From assembly GCF_030269665.1 (NCBI RefSeq), contig NZ_BSTS01000003.1, positions 248,001 to 312,000 on the forward strand: a DNA stretch of 64,000 bases. Reading direction: 5' to 3'. Positions 31,192 through 41,043 of the stretch are shown here, piece by piece. Source of the stretch: Actinomycetospora sp. NBRC 106375 (GTDB lineage Bacteria; Actinomycetota; Actinomycetes; Mycobacteriales; Pseudonocardiaceae). Position numbers and translations under genes: made by a program. Within the stretch, counting starts at the first letter, position 1, and every line of letters begins with the position of its first letter. The notes beneath the pieces are model-generated. The model saw only the letters and a program-made list of their open reading frames with translations. It did no database searches and was not told the origin of the DNA.

Positions 31192-31703
31192 AGGTCGCCA
31201 CCGTGGAGGTCGTTGACGACGAGGGCGGGGAAGTCGCGGACCTCGAGCCGGCGCACGGCCTCGGCGCCCAGGTCCTCGTAGGCGATGACCTCGCTGGCGG
31301 TGATGCACTGGCTGAGCAGCGCCGCGGTGCCCTCGATCGCGCCGAAGTAGACGCAGCCGTGCTCGAGCATCGACTCCTTGACCGTCTCCGAGCGCCGGCC
31401 CTTGCCGATCATCCCGCGCAGCCCGCGCTCGACGAGCAGCGGCGACCACGCGTCCATCCGCGACGCGGTCGTCGGTCCGGCGGCGCCGATCGCGTGGCCG
31501 GGCCGTGCGGGCGTCGGGCCCACGAAGTAGAGCGTCTCGCCGGCCGGGTCGAAGGGGAGCCGCTCGCCGCCCTCGACGGCCCGCGCGAACCGCTCGTGGG
31601 CCGCGTCCCGCCCGGTCACCAGCGGACCGGACAGGAGCACGGAGTCGCCGCTGTGCAACGCGCGGATGGCCTCGGCGTCGAGGGGCAGGGACAGCTCCGT
31701 CAC
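31149..31703 (-). CDS. class I fumarate hydratase, beta subunit
   Basis: The 184-residue protein is the beta part of the iron-sulfur hydro-lyase family (fumarase class I / L-tartrate dehydratase beta). It has SGPLVTGRDAAHERF, VGPTPARPGHAIGAAGPTTASRMD, MIGKGRRS and CVYFGAIEGTAALLS. It combines with the alpha subunit to interconvert fumarate and malate, or a related hydroxy acid. GTG 31703 overlaps the alpha-subunit stop (GTGA). The family cannot separate fumarase from tartrate dehydratase from sequence reading alone, though fumarase is more common. Confidence 0.86.
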   Translation of the reverse strand: MTELSLPLDAEAIRALHSGDSVLLSGPLVTGRDAAHERFARAVEGGERLPFDPAGETLYFVGPTPARPGHAIGAAGPTTASRMDAWSPLLVERGLRGMIGKGRRSETVKESMLEHGCVYFGAIEGTAALLSQCITASEVIAYEDLGAEAVRRLEVRDFPALVVNDLHGGDLYRDGPARWRRAPS

Positions 31704-32545
31704 AGGGTCACCGTCCGGACGCGGTGGGAGTGGCAGTCGAGGTTGATCGCCACGGGGAAGGCGGCGATGTGGGTCGGGTAGGCCTCGACGTGCACGGCCA
31801 CCGTGGTCACCGTGCCGCCGAAGCCCGCGGGGCCGATACCGGTCGCGTCGATGGCGTCGACGAGCTCGGCCTCCAGCTCGGCGAGCTTCGGATCGGGCGA
31901 CGGGGAGCCGGTGGGCTCGCGGGTCAGCGCCTTCTTGGCGAGCACGGCCGCGCGGTCGAAGGTGCCGCCCATCCCGATGCCGACGGTCACCGGCGGCGAC
32001 GCGCTCGGCCCGGCGGCCTCGATCGTCTCGACGACGAACTTCCGCATCCCGGCGACGCCCGCCGCCGGCGTGAGCATCCGCAGCGCCGACATGTTATCGC
32101 AGCCCGCGCCCTTGACCAGCAGCGTCAGCCGCACGCCGTCGCCCTCGACGAGGTCGTAGTGGACCATCGCCGGGGTGTTGTCGCCGGTGTTGACGCGGTC
32201 GACGGGCGAGCGCACGAGCGAGGCGCGCAGGTATCCCTCGCGGTAGCCCTCGGCGACGCCGCGGTCGAGCGCGGCGGCCAGCGAGCCCCCGGTGAAGTGG
32301 ACGTCCTGGCCGATCTCGAGGAAGCACACCGCGTAGCCGGTGTCCTGGCAGAAGGCGATCCGCTCGCGGGCGGACACCTCCGCGTTCGCGAGCAGGCGGT
32401 CGAGCACCTCCTGCCCGATCGGCGATCGCTCGCGGTCCCGGGCCCGTTGCAGCGCCTCGACGTGGTCGCCGCGCAGCTCGTGGTTGGCCTCGACGCAGAG
32501 CTTCCGGACGGTGTCGGCGACGTCGTCCACCGCGATCTCCCGCAC
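31700..32545 (-). CDS. class I fumarate hydratase, alpha subunit
   Basis: The 281-residue alpha subunit holds the three [4Fe-4S] cysteines: FCQDTG, KGAGCDNMS and NLDCHSHR. RVNTGDNTPAMVHYD and GIGMGGTFDRAAVLAKKAL are typical of the family. It forms an oxygen-sensitive dehydratase with the coupled beta subunit. GTG 32545 is the start. An aerobic actinobacterium usually also has the iron-free class II FumC elsewhere. Confidence 0.88.
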   Translation of the reverse strand: MREIAVDDVADTVRKLCVEANHELRGDHVEALQRARDRERSPIGQEVLDRLLANAEVSARERIAFCQDTGYAVCFLEIGQDVHFTGGSLAAALDRGVAEGYREGYLRASLVRSPVDRVNTGDNTPAMVHYDLVEGDGVRLTLLVKGAGCDNMSALRMLTPAAGVAGMRKFVVETIEAAGPSASPPVTVGIGMGGTFDRAAVLAKKALTREPTGSPSPDPKLAELEAELVDAIDATGIGPAGFGGTVTTVAVHVEAYPTHIAAFPVAINLDCHSHRVRTVTL

Positions 32546-32562
32546 GCGCCCGTCCTACCGCC

Positions 32563-32853
32563 TCAGCGGGTCGCGTGCACGAGGTAACCGTCGGGCCCGC
32601 CCTCGGGGGTCGCGGGCGCTCGGCCGAACGCCGTGGACACCGCGGTCACGGTGTGCACGTCGCTCGACCATCCGCGCGCGGCGAGCAGCGCGGCCGGGGC
32701 GTCGGTCCCGAACACCCACGGCATGCCGAGACGGGCGAAGCGCTCGAGCATCGGGGTCGTCGCGAGCAGGTCGAGCAGTGCCCGGCCGACGACGTCGGTG
32801 AGCAGGTGGCTCCCGGGCGACGAGAGCTCGGTGACGCGGTCGAGGACGCACGA
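32563..32853 (-). pseudogene. C-terminal remnant of a SAM-dependent methyltransferase (TIGR00027-like)
   Basis: About 97 codons without a proper start read AARSCVLDRVTELSSPGSHL...LLDLLATTPMLERFARLGMPW...GWSSDVHTV, which looks like the last third of the leucine carboxyl-methyltransferase-like TIGR00027 family. The SAM-binding N-terminal part (about 180 residues) is absent: upstream the DNA belongs to the divergent Lrp-type gene, itself missing its 5' half. Only one internal ATG (32751) exists. A deletion that removed both 5' ends explains this. The family call is from a short segment. Confidence 0.6.
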
Positions 32854-32855
32854 CC

Positions 32856-33368
32856 GTGCCGCCGTCCCGGCCGACCCCGCGGCGGCTCGACGCGGCGGAG
32901 GACCGGTTGCTCGACGCCCTGGCCCGCGACGGGCGCACGCCCGCGCCGGCGCTCGCGTCGGCGACCGGGTGGTCCGAGTCCTCGGTGCGCCGGCACCTCG
33001 ACCGCCTGCGTGACGAGGGCGTCCTGCGCTTCGAGGTGGACGTCGAGCCCGGGGCCGTGGGCATGGCCTGCGAGGCGGTGCTGTGGCTCACCGTCGCGCC
33101 GTCCCGCGTCCCGGCCGTCGCCACGGCGCTCGACGCGCACCCGGCCGTCGCCTTCGCGGCGTCCACGACGGGCGCCACCAACGTGGTCGCCTTCGTGCTG
33201 TGTCCCGACATCGACGCGCTGCACGACCTGCTCGTCGGCGACCTCGGCGCGACCCCGGGGATCGACGGCGTGGACACGGCGCCGGTGACGCGCCACGTCA
33301 AGCGCGCCGGGGCCCTGGTCCTCCCACCGCCGGGGCGCACAGGCATGTGCCGCCGGGTGTTCGGGTAG
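32856..33368 (+). CDS. Lrp/AsnC-type regulator, single C-terminal half
   Basis: The 170-residue protein has one HTH (LDAAEDRLLDALARDGR, then ATGWSESSVRRHLDRLRDEG) and one RAM-type ligand domain (LWLTVAPSRVPAVATALDAHP through IDGVDTAPVTRHVKRA). Actinobacterial regulators with this sequence are usually double, about 320-340 residues, and this copy matches their second half, beginning in the linker (PPSRPTPRRLD). GTG 32856 is the first possible start. With the methyltransferase remnant on the other side, it looks truncated, though a single HTH-RAM unit can still function. Confidence 0.75.
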   Translation: MPPSRPTPRRLDAAEDRLLDALARDGRTPAPALASATGWSESSVRRHLDRLRDEGVLRFEVDVEPGAVGMACEAVLWLTVAPSRVPAVATALDAHPAVAFAASTTGATNVVAFVLCPDIDALHDLLVGDLGATPGIDGVDTAPVTRHVKRAGALVLPPPGRTGMCRRVFG

Positions 33369-33430
33369 GCGAGGGGCAACCCCGAGACACGACCCCGCGA
33401 ACACCCGCGGGCCCTGAGGAGGAACACCGG

Positions 33431-34558
33431 ATGGACCTGTCGCGCACGCGTGAGATCTTCGAGCGGCCGGGACCGTTCGCGACGGTCTACCTGGAGGCCG
33501 TGCAGGCAGGGGAGAACTCGGCGAAGCAGGTCGAGCTCCGCTGGCGGGACCTGCAGAAGCAGCTGCAGCAGCGGGGCGCCGACGACAAGACGATCGCCGC
33601 GCTCGACGAGGAGCTCGGCGACGACCGCGCCGGCTCCCTCACCGAGGTCGGGCGGGTGCTCGTCGCCTCTGCGGACGGCGTGCTGTTCGACGACGAGGTC
33701 GAGGCCGTCGGCGCGGCGGGCGACGTCGCGATCTGGAGCCCGCTGCCCGAGCTGGGGCGCTACTACCGCTCGCAGTCGAGCTCGGTGCGCACGCTGCTGG
33801 CGATCGTCGACCAGACCGGCGGCGACCTCTACGAGCTCGTCGCCGCGTACGAGACCGGCGCCCGCGAGCTCGACGAGCAGCACATCAGCGGCAGCGCGGT
33901 CGAGAACGTGCACAAGGCGCGCGAGGGCGGCAACGCGCACAAGCAGCGCCAGCGCCGCCACGAGAAGGCGACGTACCAGAACGCCGAGGAGGTCGTCGCC
34001 GGCCTGCGCAGCGCCGCCTCGTCGTTCCGGCCGCAGGTCCTCGCCCTCGCCGGCGAGGTCCAGGGCCGCCAGGCCGTGCGCTCGAAGCTGCCGACGGAGC
34101 TGGCGGAGATCACCGAGGAGCTCGACGCCGGCAGCCGCGCCGCGGGCGCCTCGGAGACCGCGCTCGAGGACGAGTTGCTGCGCGTCGCCGGCACCGTCGC
34201 CACCGGCGAGGAGGGCCGCGTCCGCGAGCAGCTCCTGGAGGGCAAGGCGCACGCCAACGCCGTCGAGGGCCTCGAGCCCGTGCTGGAGGCCGCGCGCACC
34301 GGCGCCGTCGACACCCTCGTGCTCGTCGACGGGCAGGAGATCCCCGGCGAGCTCTACGTCGGCTCCTCGCCCGAGCAGATCTCGACCGACCCGAAGAACC
34401 TCGCACAGCTCTCCGACACCGAGCCCGTCGCCCGCCCGTCCGAGCAGGTGCTCCTGCGCGCGGTCGGCGCCCTCGGCGGCAGCGTGTCGGTCCTCGGCGG
34501 CGGCACGTCGCTGCAGGACGGCGTCGGCGCGCTCCTGCGCTTCCCGACCGGGAGCTGA
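33431..34558 (+). CDS. baeRF2/Rv2629-like protein (Vms1/eRF1-type fold)
   Basis: The 375-residue protein matches the actinobacterial family of Rv2629: MDLSRTREIFERPGPFATVYLEA at the start, TLLAIVDQTGGDLYEL (core strand), QHISGSAVENVHKAREGGNAHKQ and a C-terminal L7Ae-like part (VDTLVLVDGQEI). The family (baeRF2) is related to eRF1 and Vms1. Mycobacterial Rv2629 has been linked to ribosome hibernation in dormancy, but whether this copy does the same is inference. ATG 33431 follows GAGGAGG by 8 bases. Confidence 0.82.
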   Translation: MDLSRTREIFERPGPFATVYLEAVQAGENSAKQVELRWRDLQKQLQQRGADDKTIAALDEELGDDRAGSLTEVGRVLVASADGVLFDDEVEAVGAAGDVAIWSPLPELGRYYRSQSSSVRTLLAIVDQTGGDLYELVAAYETGARELDEQHISGSAVENVHKAREGGNAHKQRQRRHEKATYQNAEEVVAGLRSAASSFRPQVLALAGEVQGRQAVRSKLPTELAEITEELDAGSRAAGASETALEDELLRVAGTVATGEEGRVREQLLEGKAHANAVEGLEPVLEAARTGAVDTLVLVDGQEIPGELYVGSSPEQISTDPKNLAQLSDTEPVARPSEQVLLRAVGALGGSVSVLGGGTSLQDGVGALLRFPTGS

Positions 34559-34578
34559 TCGGAGCAGCGCCGGGTGAC

Positions 34579-34627
34579 CAGCGAAGTGCCGTCACGGACG
34601 CTCAGCGTCCGTGACGGCACTTCGCTG
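34579..34627. terminator. 23-bp perfect hairpin, AGCGAAG family
   Basis: Left arm starts CAGCGAAGTGCCGTCACGG and its exact complement ends at 34627, with a 3-base loop. It lies between the convergent baeRF2-like and kynureninase genes. It shares AGCGAAGTGCC and AGCGTCCGT with the repeat at 13901-13970. Confidence 0.8.
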
Positions 34628-34646
34628 ACACCACCACGTACGACGT

Positions 34647-35807
34647 TCAGCCCAGCAGGGCGCTGAGTTCGCGGGCCGCGGTGCGCGCGTCGTCGAGGGT
34701 GACGTAGGGCGCCGCGAAGCCGAACCGCAGCAGGTCCGGCGGCCGGGCGTCGACGACGACGCCGCGCCGGGCCAGTGCCGCGCAGAGCCCCTCGGCATCG
34801 GGCACGCGCACCGCGACGTGCCCGCCGCGCCAGTCGTGCTCGCGCGGTGTGACGACGTCCACCGCCGGCAGGGCCGCGAGGAAGGCGTCGCCCAGGGCCA
34901 GCGACGCGGCGCGGACGTCGGCGAGGTCGGCGGCGTCGGGGTCGTCGAACACCCCCAGCGCCCCGTCGAGCGCGAGCATCGAGAGCATCGGCGGGGTCCC
35001 GACCCGCAGCCGCCCGACGCCCGGCGCCGGGGTCCACGCCTCGGTCATCCCGAACGGGTCGGCGTGGCCGGTCCAGCCGGTCAGCGGCGGGTCGAGGGCG
35101 TCGTGGTGGCGCGCGGCGACGTAGGCGAACGCCGGCGCGCCCGGCCCGCCGTTGAGGTACTTGTACGTGCACCCGACGGCGAGGTCGACGCCGAGCGCGT
35201 CGAGGGCGACGGGCATCGCGCCGACGGCGTGCGAGAGGTCGGCGACCACGACGGCGCCCGCGGCGTGGGCCCGCTCGACGATCGCGGCGAGGTCCCAGCG
35301 CTCCCCGGTGCGGAAGTCGACCGCGGGCACGGCCACGACGGCGGTGTCGGCGTCCGGGACCATCGCCGGCGGCGAGGACGTCACCAGCCGGAGTCCCGTC
35401 AGACGCGCCACCGACGACGCCAGGTAGCGGTCGGTGGGGAAGTGGCCGGCGTCGGAGAGCAGCGTCGCGCGCCCCGGACGCAGCCGTCCAGCGGCGACGA
35501 GCGCGCCGAAGAGCTGCACCGACGTCGAGTCGCCGACGACGGTCTGCCCCGGCGCGGCCCCGACCAGCGCACCCACCCGGTCGCCGAGCCGCCGGGGCGT
35601 CGCCCACCAGCCGCAGTCCTCCCAGCCGGCCACCCCGACGCGAGCCCACTGGTCGTCGACGGCCGCGAGGAGCGCGTCCCGGGCCGCCCGCGGCTGCGCG
35701 CCCAACGAGTTGCCGGCGAGGTACACCGCGTCGGACCCGTCGGGCGCGCGGGGCAGGACGAAGCGGTCCCGGGCGAACCCGGGCTCAGGCGAACTGCTCG
35801 AGGGCAC
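34647..35807 (-). CDS. kynU: kynureninase
   Basis: KynU is a PLP enzyme that cleaves kynurenine to anthranilate and alanine. The 386-residue protein has the fold-type I pattern: [15 protein letters not shown] near the start, [25 protein letters not shown] (PLP-ring Asp) and the Schiff-base Lys216 in [19 protein letters not shown] 35807 is used; the first 23 bases overlap the 3' end of sthA. No tryptophan dioxygenase or formamidase gene lies in the window, so the rest of the pathway must be elsewhere. Confidence 0.9.
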   Translation of the reverse strand: MPSSSSPEPGFARDRFVLPRAPDGSDAVYLAGNSLGAQPRAARDALLAAVDDQWARVGVAGWEDCGWWATPRRLGDRVGALVGAAPGQTVVGDSTSVQLFGALVAAGRLRPGRATLLSDAGHFPTDRYLASSVARLTGLRLVTSSPPAMVPDADTAVVAVPAVDFRTGERWDLAAIVERAHAAGAVVVADLSHAVGAMPVALDALGVDLAVGCTYKYLNGGPGAPAFAYVAARHHDALDPPLTGWTGHADPFGMTEAWTPAPGVGRLRVGTPPMLSMLALDGALGVFDDPDAADLADVRAASLALGDAFLAALPAVDVVTPREHDWRGGHVAVRVPDAEGLCAALARRGVVVDARPPDLLRFGFAAPYVTLDDARTAARELSALLG

Positions 35808-37215
35808 GGATCTTGTTCGTGGCGTCGAGCGCGGCGACCTTGTAGGCCTCGGAGAGCGTCGGGTAGTTCAGCACCGCGTCGACCAGGTAGTCGACGGTGC
35901 CGCCGCACCCCATGATCGCCTGGCCGATGTGCACCAGCTCCGTGGCCGACGTGCCGAAGACGTGCACCCCGAGCAGGGCATGGGTCTCGGGGGAGACCAG
36001 GAGCTTGAGCATCCCGTAGTTGTCCCCGACGATCTGGCCGCGCGCGAGCTCGCGGTAGCGCGAGATGCCGACCTCGTAGGGGACGGACTTCTCGGTCAGC
36101 TCGGCCTCGGTCGCGCCGCAGTAGCTGACCTCCGGGATCGTGTAGATCCCGTACGGCGACACGTCGGTCATCGAGGCTCTGCCGGCTTCTTTGGGGTGCT
36201 CGCCGAACGCGTGGTACGCCGCCTGCCGGCCCTGCTCCATCGAGGTCGCCGCCAGCGCGGGGAAGCCGATGACGTCGCCGACGGCGTAGATGTGCGGCAC
36301 CGCCGTGCGGTAGTGCTCGTCGACCTTGATGCGCCCCCGCGCGTCGGCCTCGAGACCTGCGCGCTCGACCCGGATCTCGTCGGTGACGCCCTGGCGCCCC
36401 GCCGAGTACATGACCGTCTCGGCCGGGATCTTCTTGCCCGACGCCAGCCGCGTCACCGTGCCGCGGTCGGACACGGACACCCCGGCGACCTCCTCGCCGA
36501 ACCGGAAGGTCACCGCCAGGTCCCGCAGGTGGAACTTCAGCGACTCCACGACCTCGGCGTCGCAGAAGTCGAGCATCTGCGGCCGCTTCTCGACGACGGT
36601 GACACGGGTGCCGAGGGCGGCGAACATCGACGCGTACTCGATGCCGATCACGCCGGCGCCGACGACGACCATGCTGGCCGGGATCGTGTCCATCGCGAGG
36701 ATGCCGTCGGAGTCGACGACGCGGCGGTCGTCGAACTCCACCTCCGGCGGCCGTGCGGGCCGGGTCCCGGTCGCGACGACGATCCGGTCGGCGGTGACCG
36801 CCTGGTGCTCGCCGCGACGCTCGCCGACGACCTCGACGGTGTGCTCGTCGACGAACCGCCCCTCCCCGGAGAGCAGGTCGACGCGGTTGCGCTGCAGCTG
36901 CGCCCGGATAACCTCGACCTCGCGCCCGATGACGAAGTGGGTGCGCGCGAGGAGGTCCTGGACGGTGATGTCCTGCTTGACGCGGTAGCTCTCGCCGTAG
37001 AGCCCGCGCATGGCGTAGCCGGTGAGGTAGAGGACGGCCTCGCGCAGCGTCTTGGACGGGATCGTGCCGGTCTGGGTGCAGACCCCGCCGACCATCCCGC
37101 GACGCTCCACGACCGCGACCCGCTTCCCGAGCTTCGCGGCCGCGATGGCCGCCTTCTGCCCGCCGGGGCCCGAGCCCAGGACGAGCAGGTCGTAGTCGCG
37201 GCGCGCGGAGGGCAC
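35785..37215 (-). CDS. sthA: Si-specific NAD(P)(+) transhydrogenase (soluble)
   Basis: SthA moves reducing equivalents between NADPH and NAD+ in the cytoplasm. The 476-residue flavoprotein has the FAD-binding [19 protein letters not shown], the changed redox loop [16 protein letters not shown] (only one Cys, as in SthA, where dihydrolipoamide dehydrogenase has two), [16 protein letters not shown] for NAD(P), [13 protein letters not shown], and a dimerisation domain ending in [20 protein letters not shown] 37215 is chosen because GGAGGAG lies 4 bases upstream. It precedes kynU with a 23-base overlap. The mycobacterial homologue Rv2713 is also near ideR and sigB. Confidence 0.94.
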   Translation of the reverse strand: MPSARRDYDLLVLGSGPGGQKAAIAAAKLGKRVAVVERRGMVGGVCTQTGTIPSKTLREAVLYLTGYAMRGLYGESYRVKQDITVQDLLARTHFVIGREVEVIRAQLQRNRVDLLSGEGRFVDEHTVEVVGERRGEHQAVTADRIVVATGTRPARPPEVEFDDRRVVDSDGILAMDTIPASMVVVGAGVIGIEYASMFAALGTRVTVVEKRPQMLDFCDAEVVESLKFHLRDLAVTFRFGEEVAGVSVSDRGTVTRLASGKKIPAETVMYSAGRQGVTDEIRVERAGLEADARGRIKVDEHYRTAVPHIYAVGDVIGFPALAATSMEQGRQAAYHAFGEHPKEAGRASMTDVSPYGIYTIPEVSYCGATEAELTEKSVPYEVGISRYRELARGQIVGDNYGMLKLLVSPETHALLGVHVFGTSATELVHIGQAIMGCGGTVDYLVDAVLNYPTLSEAYKVAALDATNKIRALEQFA

Positions 37216-37404
37216 GGTCTCCTCCGCGGCGTCGTCGGGTGAGGGGTCCGTCGCGGGATCCACCGGGTGCACGGGCCCAGCCTCGCCGCCGGGGTGGGCC
37301 CCGGCAAGCCGGGCGGGATGACGAGCGCGCGAACTCCGCCCGAGTTGTCCACAGCCGGGAGAAGCGGCGGGATCCGGGGGAACCGGCGCTGCGTCGAACC
37401 AGGT

Positions 37405-38496
37405 GTGAGCACCGACCACCGCCCTCGTCCCCCCGGCCCCACCCGTCCGTCCCGCGCCGGCTCCCCGTCGGCCCGGCTGCGCGTCCACGACCCCGGTGAG
37501 CTGATCGCCGCGGTCCCGCACCTCCTCGGCTTCACGCCCGAGGCGTCGATCGTGCTGGTCGCCGTCCACGGGCGGGGGCGTCGCCGCGGGCTCGGCGTCG
37601 TGGCCCGCGCCGACCTGCCGGCACCCGGTGACGTCGACGCGCTGGCCGCAGGGTGCGCCACGCCGGTCGCGGCGAGCGGGCCGCAGGAGGTGATGGCGAT
37701 CGTCGTGGCGGAGCCGGCGCCCGACGGCGAGCCGCCGCGGCCGGACGTCGTCGCGGCCGTCGGGGCGGCGTTCGGCGAGCGCGGGATCCCGGTGCGTTCC
37801 CGGCTGTGGGTGCCGCGCATCGCCGCCGGCGTCCGGTGGCGGTGCTACCCGCCGTGCGACTGCGCCGGCTCGGTGGCGTCCCCGGACGACTCGCCCCTCG
37901 CGGCCGAGATGGCGTGGCGCGGCCGGATCACCCACGCGTCCCGCGGCGAGATGGAGGGCTCGCTCGCGCCCGCGGTCCCGCCGCGGCTGCCGGAGCTGGT
38001 CCGCGCCGAGCACGAGGCGGCCCGGCTCGACCGCGAGCTCGGCGGGCCCGCCGCCGCGCGGCGCGACCTGGCCGCGGTCGTCGCGGCCCGCGACGAGGTC
38101 GCCGCCGGCCGCCCGCTCGGCGACGAGGAGCTCGCGCGGCTCGCCGTGGCCCTCGGCGATCCGGGGGTGCGCGACACCGTCATGGGGTGGGCGCTCGATC
38201 CGGACGAGGCGGTCGCGGACGCGGCCGAGCGGCTGTGGACGCAGCTGGTCCGCGCGCTGCCGGAGCCCGACGTCGCCGAGCCGGCGATCCTGCTGGCGTG
38301 CGCGCTGCTCGTGCGCGGGGGATCGGCGCTGGTCACGGTCGCGCTCGACCGCGCCCTGGCCGCCGATCCGGGTCACCGGCTCACCCGGCTCATCGACTCC
38401 CTGCTCGCCTCGGGGATGGGCCCCGACGCGCTGCGGACGCTCGTCCGGGAGTCGAGCGACGAGGCCGCGGCGCAGCTGCGGGGACGCGCCGGATGA
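37405..38496 (+). CDS. DUF4192 domain-containing protein
   Basis: The 363-residue protein begins its conserved part with [21 protein letters not shown] and [25 protein letters not shown], the signature of DUF4192. [14 protein letters not shown] in the middle is also conserved. The function of the family is unknown. GTG 37405 is used; the frame extends further upstream but into the sthA promoter region. It has no signal peptide or membrane segment. Confidence 0.85.
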   Translation: MSTDHRPRPPGPTRPSRAGSPSARLRVHDPGELIAAVPHLLGFTPEASIVLVAVHGRGRRRGLGVVARADLPAPGDVDALAAGCATPVAASGPQEVMAIVVAEPAPDGEPPRPDVVAAVGAAFGERGIPVRSRLWVPRIAAGVRWRCYPPCDCAGSVASPDDSPLAAEMAWRGRITHASRGEMEGSLAPAVPPRLPELVRAEHEAARLDRELGGPAAARRDLAAVVAARDEVAAGRPLGDEELARLAVALGDPGVRDTVMGWALDPDEAVADAAERLWTQLVRALPEPDVAEPAILLACALLVRGGSALVTVALDRALAADPGHRLTRLIDSLLASGMGPDALRTLVRESSDEAAAQLRGRAG

Positions 38497-38502
38497 GTCC
38501 GC

Positions 38503-39168
38503 TCAGCGGGCGGGGCAGACCGCGGCGAGCTGCTCGAGCAGCTCCCCGAGCGCCGCCGGGGAGTCGACGAGGTGGTCCGCCCCGGCCGCCCGCAGCTCGG
38601 CGGCGCCGCCGAAGCCCCAGGTCACGCCGACGGCGGGCAGGTCGTGGGCGTGGGCGCCGTCGACGTCGTGGTGCCGGTCGCCCACGAGCGCCACGACCGG
38701 CCCGTCGCAGGTCTGCAGGGCGAGGTCCACGACGGCGGCCTTGCCGGCCAGCGACCCGTCGAGGGTGGCGCCGAAGACGCCGGCGTCGAACGCCGCGTCG
38801 AGCCCGACGTGGCGCAGCACCTCGCGGGCGTAGACGTCGGGCTTGCTCGTGGTCAGGGCCGGCCGGTGCCCGGCCTTGGCGAGCCGGGCCAGCATCGCGG
38901 GGACGCCGTCGAAGACGGTGACGTCGTAGAGCCCGCCCGCGGCGTACACCTCCCGGTAGGCGTCCATCATCGCCTCGGCGGTGGCGGGGTCGTGGCCGAG
39001 GACGTCGACGAACGCCTGCGGGAACGGCGGACCGAGCAGGGCGCGCACTTGGTCGGCGTCGGGGCGTGGCACCCCGGCGCCGTCCGCGGCCGCGGCGAGC
39101 GAGGCGGCGATGCCGGGCGACGAGTCGACCAGGGTGCCGTCGAGGTCGAAGAGGACCAGCGCGGTCAC
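38503..39168 (-). CDS. HAD-family hydrolase, phosphoglycolate phosphatase-like
   Basis: The 221-residue protein has HAD motif [17 protein letters not shown] (nucleophile and acid Asp), motif [15 protein letters not shown], the Lys in [13 protein letters not shown] and motif [16 protein letters not shown]. The helical cap after motif I is of the Gph/PGMB type. It probably dephosphorylates a small sugar phosphate. GTG 39168 overlaps the galE stop (GTGA), so it is coupled to galE and may act in the same sugar pathway. Confidence 0.88.
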   Translation of the reverse strand: MTALVLFDLDGTLVDSSPGIAASLAAAADGAGVPRPDADQVRALLGPPFPQAFVDVLGHDPATAEAMMDAYREVYAAGGLYDVTVFDGVPAMLARLAKAGHRPALTTSKPDVYAREVLRHVGLDAAFDAGVFGATLDGSLAGKAAVVDLALQTCDGPVVALVGDRHHDVDGAHAHDLPAVGVTWGFGGAAELRAAGADHLVDSPAALGELLEQLAAVCPAR

Positions 39169-40175
39169 GAGGTCCGGGACCGGGCGAACGCCCACGCGTC
39201 GGCGACGATGCCGTCGAGGTCGGTATGGGTGGGCTTCCACCCGAGGTCGGCCTGCGCCCGGGCCGAGGACGCCACGAGCACGCCGGGGTCGCCCGCCCGC
39301 CGCGGCGCCACCCGCGCCGGGATGGGGTGCCCGGTGACCCGGCGGCAGGCCTCGATCACCTCGAGCACGGAGAACCCGGTGCCGTTGCCGAGGTTGCAGA
39401 CGAGGTGACCGCCGGCCGGCCCGTCGCCCCGGGCCAGCAGGTCCAGCGCGAGGAGGTGGGCGTCGGCGAGGTCGTCGACGTGGATGTAGTCGCGCACGCA
39501 GGTGCCGTCCGCGGTGGGCCAGTCGTCGCCGTAGACCGCGATCTCGTCGCGCTGCCCGAGAGCGACCTGGAGCACCAGCGGGATGAGGTGGGTCTCGACC
39601 GTGTGCCGCTCGCCGAGGGCCGGGACGCTGGTGCCGCCCGCGGTGCCGGTGTGGGCGCCGGCGACGTTGAAGTAGCGCAGGCTCACCGCCCGGAACTCCC
39701 CGCCCGCGGCCGCCGCGTAGGTGCCGATGGCGTGGTCGACGGCGAGCTTGGTGGCGCCGTAGGTGTTGGTGGGCCGCGTCGGCGCGTCCTCGGTGATGGG
39801 CGAGGTCTCGGGCTCGCCGTAGGTCGCCGCGGTCGACGAGAACACCAGGCGGGGCACGCGGTGGCGGCGCAGGGCGTCGAGCAGGGCGATCGTGGTGACG
39901 ACGTTGCCGTGCCAGTACTTCGCCGGCTTCTCGGTCGACTCGCCGACCAGGGAGCGCGCCGCGCAGTGGATCACGCCGTCGACGTCGCCCCCGCCGAGCA
40001 CGTCGTCGGCCGTCTCGGCGACGTCGCCCACCACGAGGCGGGCCCCGTCGGGCACGGCGTCACGGTGCCCGGTCGACAGGTCGTCGACGACCACCACGTC
40101 GTGCTCCGCGTCCAGCAGGTGCCGCGCGCACACGCTGCCGACGTATCCCGCCCCGCCCGTGACCACCAACGTCAT
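39165..40175 (-). CDS. galE: UDP-glucose 4-epimerase
   Basis: GalE interconverts UDP-glucose and UDP-galactose for cell-wall and polysaccharide precursors. The 336-residue SDR protein has NAD-binding [17 protein letters not shown] at the N-terminus, [10 protein letters not shown], the catalytic Tyr139 and Lys143 ([11 protein letters not shown]), [10 protein letters not shown] and the late [15 protein letters not shown] segment. ATG 40175 is preferred because it begins the first beta strand; upstream codons add an unconserved tail. It is first in a two-gene operon with the HAD gene. Confidence 0.94.
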   Translation of the reverse strand: MTLVVTGGAGYVGSVCARHLLDAEHDVVVVDDLSTGHRDAVPDGARLVVGDVAETADDVLGGGDVDGVIHCAARSLVGESTEKPAKYWHGNVVTTIALLDALRRHRVPRLVFSSTAATYGEPETSPITEDAPTRPTNTYGATKLAVDHAIGTYAAAAGGEFRAVSLRYFNVAGAHTGTAGGTSVPALGERHTVETHLIPLVLQVALGQRDEIAVYGDDWPTADGTCVRDYIHVDDLADAHLLALDLLARGDGPAGGHLVCNLGNGTGFSVLEVIEACRRVTGHPIPARVAPRRAGDPGVLVASSARAQADLGWKPTHTDLDGIVADAWAFARSRTS

Positions 40176-40232
40176 GACCGTCAGTGTGCCGGGCGGAGCC
40201 GGGCGCACCCGGTGCGGGGGCTCGTGCGGGAA

Positions 40233-40958
40233 CTACTGCGCGCGCACCAGCACGGCGTGGGCGACGAGCGGGTCGACCGAGGCGTTGGCGCCCTTGTGCC
40301 CGACCCCGACGGCGTCGCCGAAGCGGGGGATGGCCACGACGTCGACATCGCTGCCCGGCAGGACGCCGGCGCTCTTGAGGTCGGCCATCAGCCGCTCGTT
40401 GAGCTGGATGTGCTCGGCGATCCGGCGCACCTCGACCTTGCCGCCACCGCTGCGGGCGAACTCGTCGAGCCGCACGAGGCCGGCCTCGTCGGGGGTGGGC
40501 GTGCGGGCGGGGGCGGTGACCTCGGGGTCGGCCTCGTTGCCGCGCAGGTACGCGAGGCCGGGGATGGGGTTGCCGTACGGGGAGACCGAGGGCTCGCCGA
40601 GCAGCGTGAAGAGCTTGCGCTCGACGGCGTCGCTCATGACGTGCTCCCAGCGGCACGCCTCGACGTGGACGTGCTCCCACTCGAGGCCGATGACGTTGAC
40701 GAGCAGCAGCTCGGCGAGGCGGTGCTTGCGCATGACGGCGACGGCCTTGGCGCGGCCGCCGGGGGTGAGCTCGAGGTGGCGGTCGCCGGCCACGTGGACG
40801 AGACCGTCGCGCTCCATCCGCGCGACGGTCTGGCTCACCGTGGGCCCGCTCTGCTCCAGACGCTCGGCGATCCGGGCTCGCAGGGGGACGACCCCTTCCT
40901 CCTCGAGCTCGTAGATCGTCCGGAGATACATCTCGGTGGTGTCGATGAGGTCGTTCAT
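40233..40958 (-). CDS. ideR: iron-dependent repressor IdeR/DtxR
   Basis: IdeR binds Fe2+ and represses siderophore genes while activating iron storage. The 241-residue protein has the DtxR winged helix (MNDLIDTTEMYLRTIYELEE, SGPTVSQTVARMERDGLV), the metal-binding dimer domain with RKHRLAE and EACRWEHVMSD (Cys, Glu and His ligands with DtxR spacing), and a C-terminal SH3-like domain. ATG 40958 has a GGGGTGGG stretch just upstream. In mycobacteria ideR lies beside sigB, and here about 6 kb separates them. Confidence 0.95.
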   Translation of the reverse strand: MNDLIDTTEMYLRTIYELEEEGVVPLRARIAERLEQSGPTVSQTVARMERDGLVHVAGDRHLELTPGGRAKAVAVMRKHRLAELLLVNVIGLEWEHVHVEACRWEHVMSDAVERKLFTLLGEPSVSPYGNPIPGLAYLRGNEADPEVTAPARTPTPDEAGLVRLDEFARSGGGKVEVRRIAEHIQLNERLMADLKSAGVLPGSDVDVVAIPRFGDAVGVGHKGANASVDPLVAHAVLVRAQ

Positions 40959-41043
40959 GCCCACCCCTTTCCGCCACGCCATCCTACCGACGAGATCGGA
41001 CACCGGACGGCGGAGACGCCGTGCGGCAGGGCACGATCGCAGC

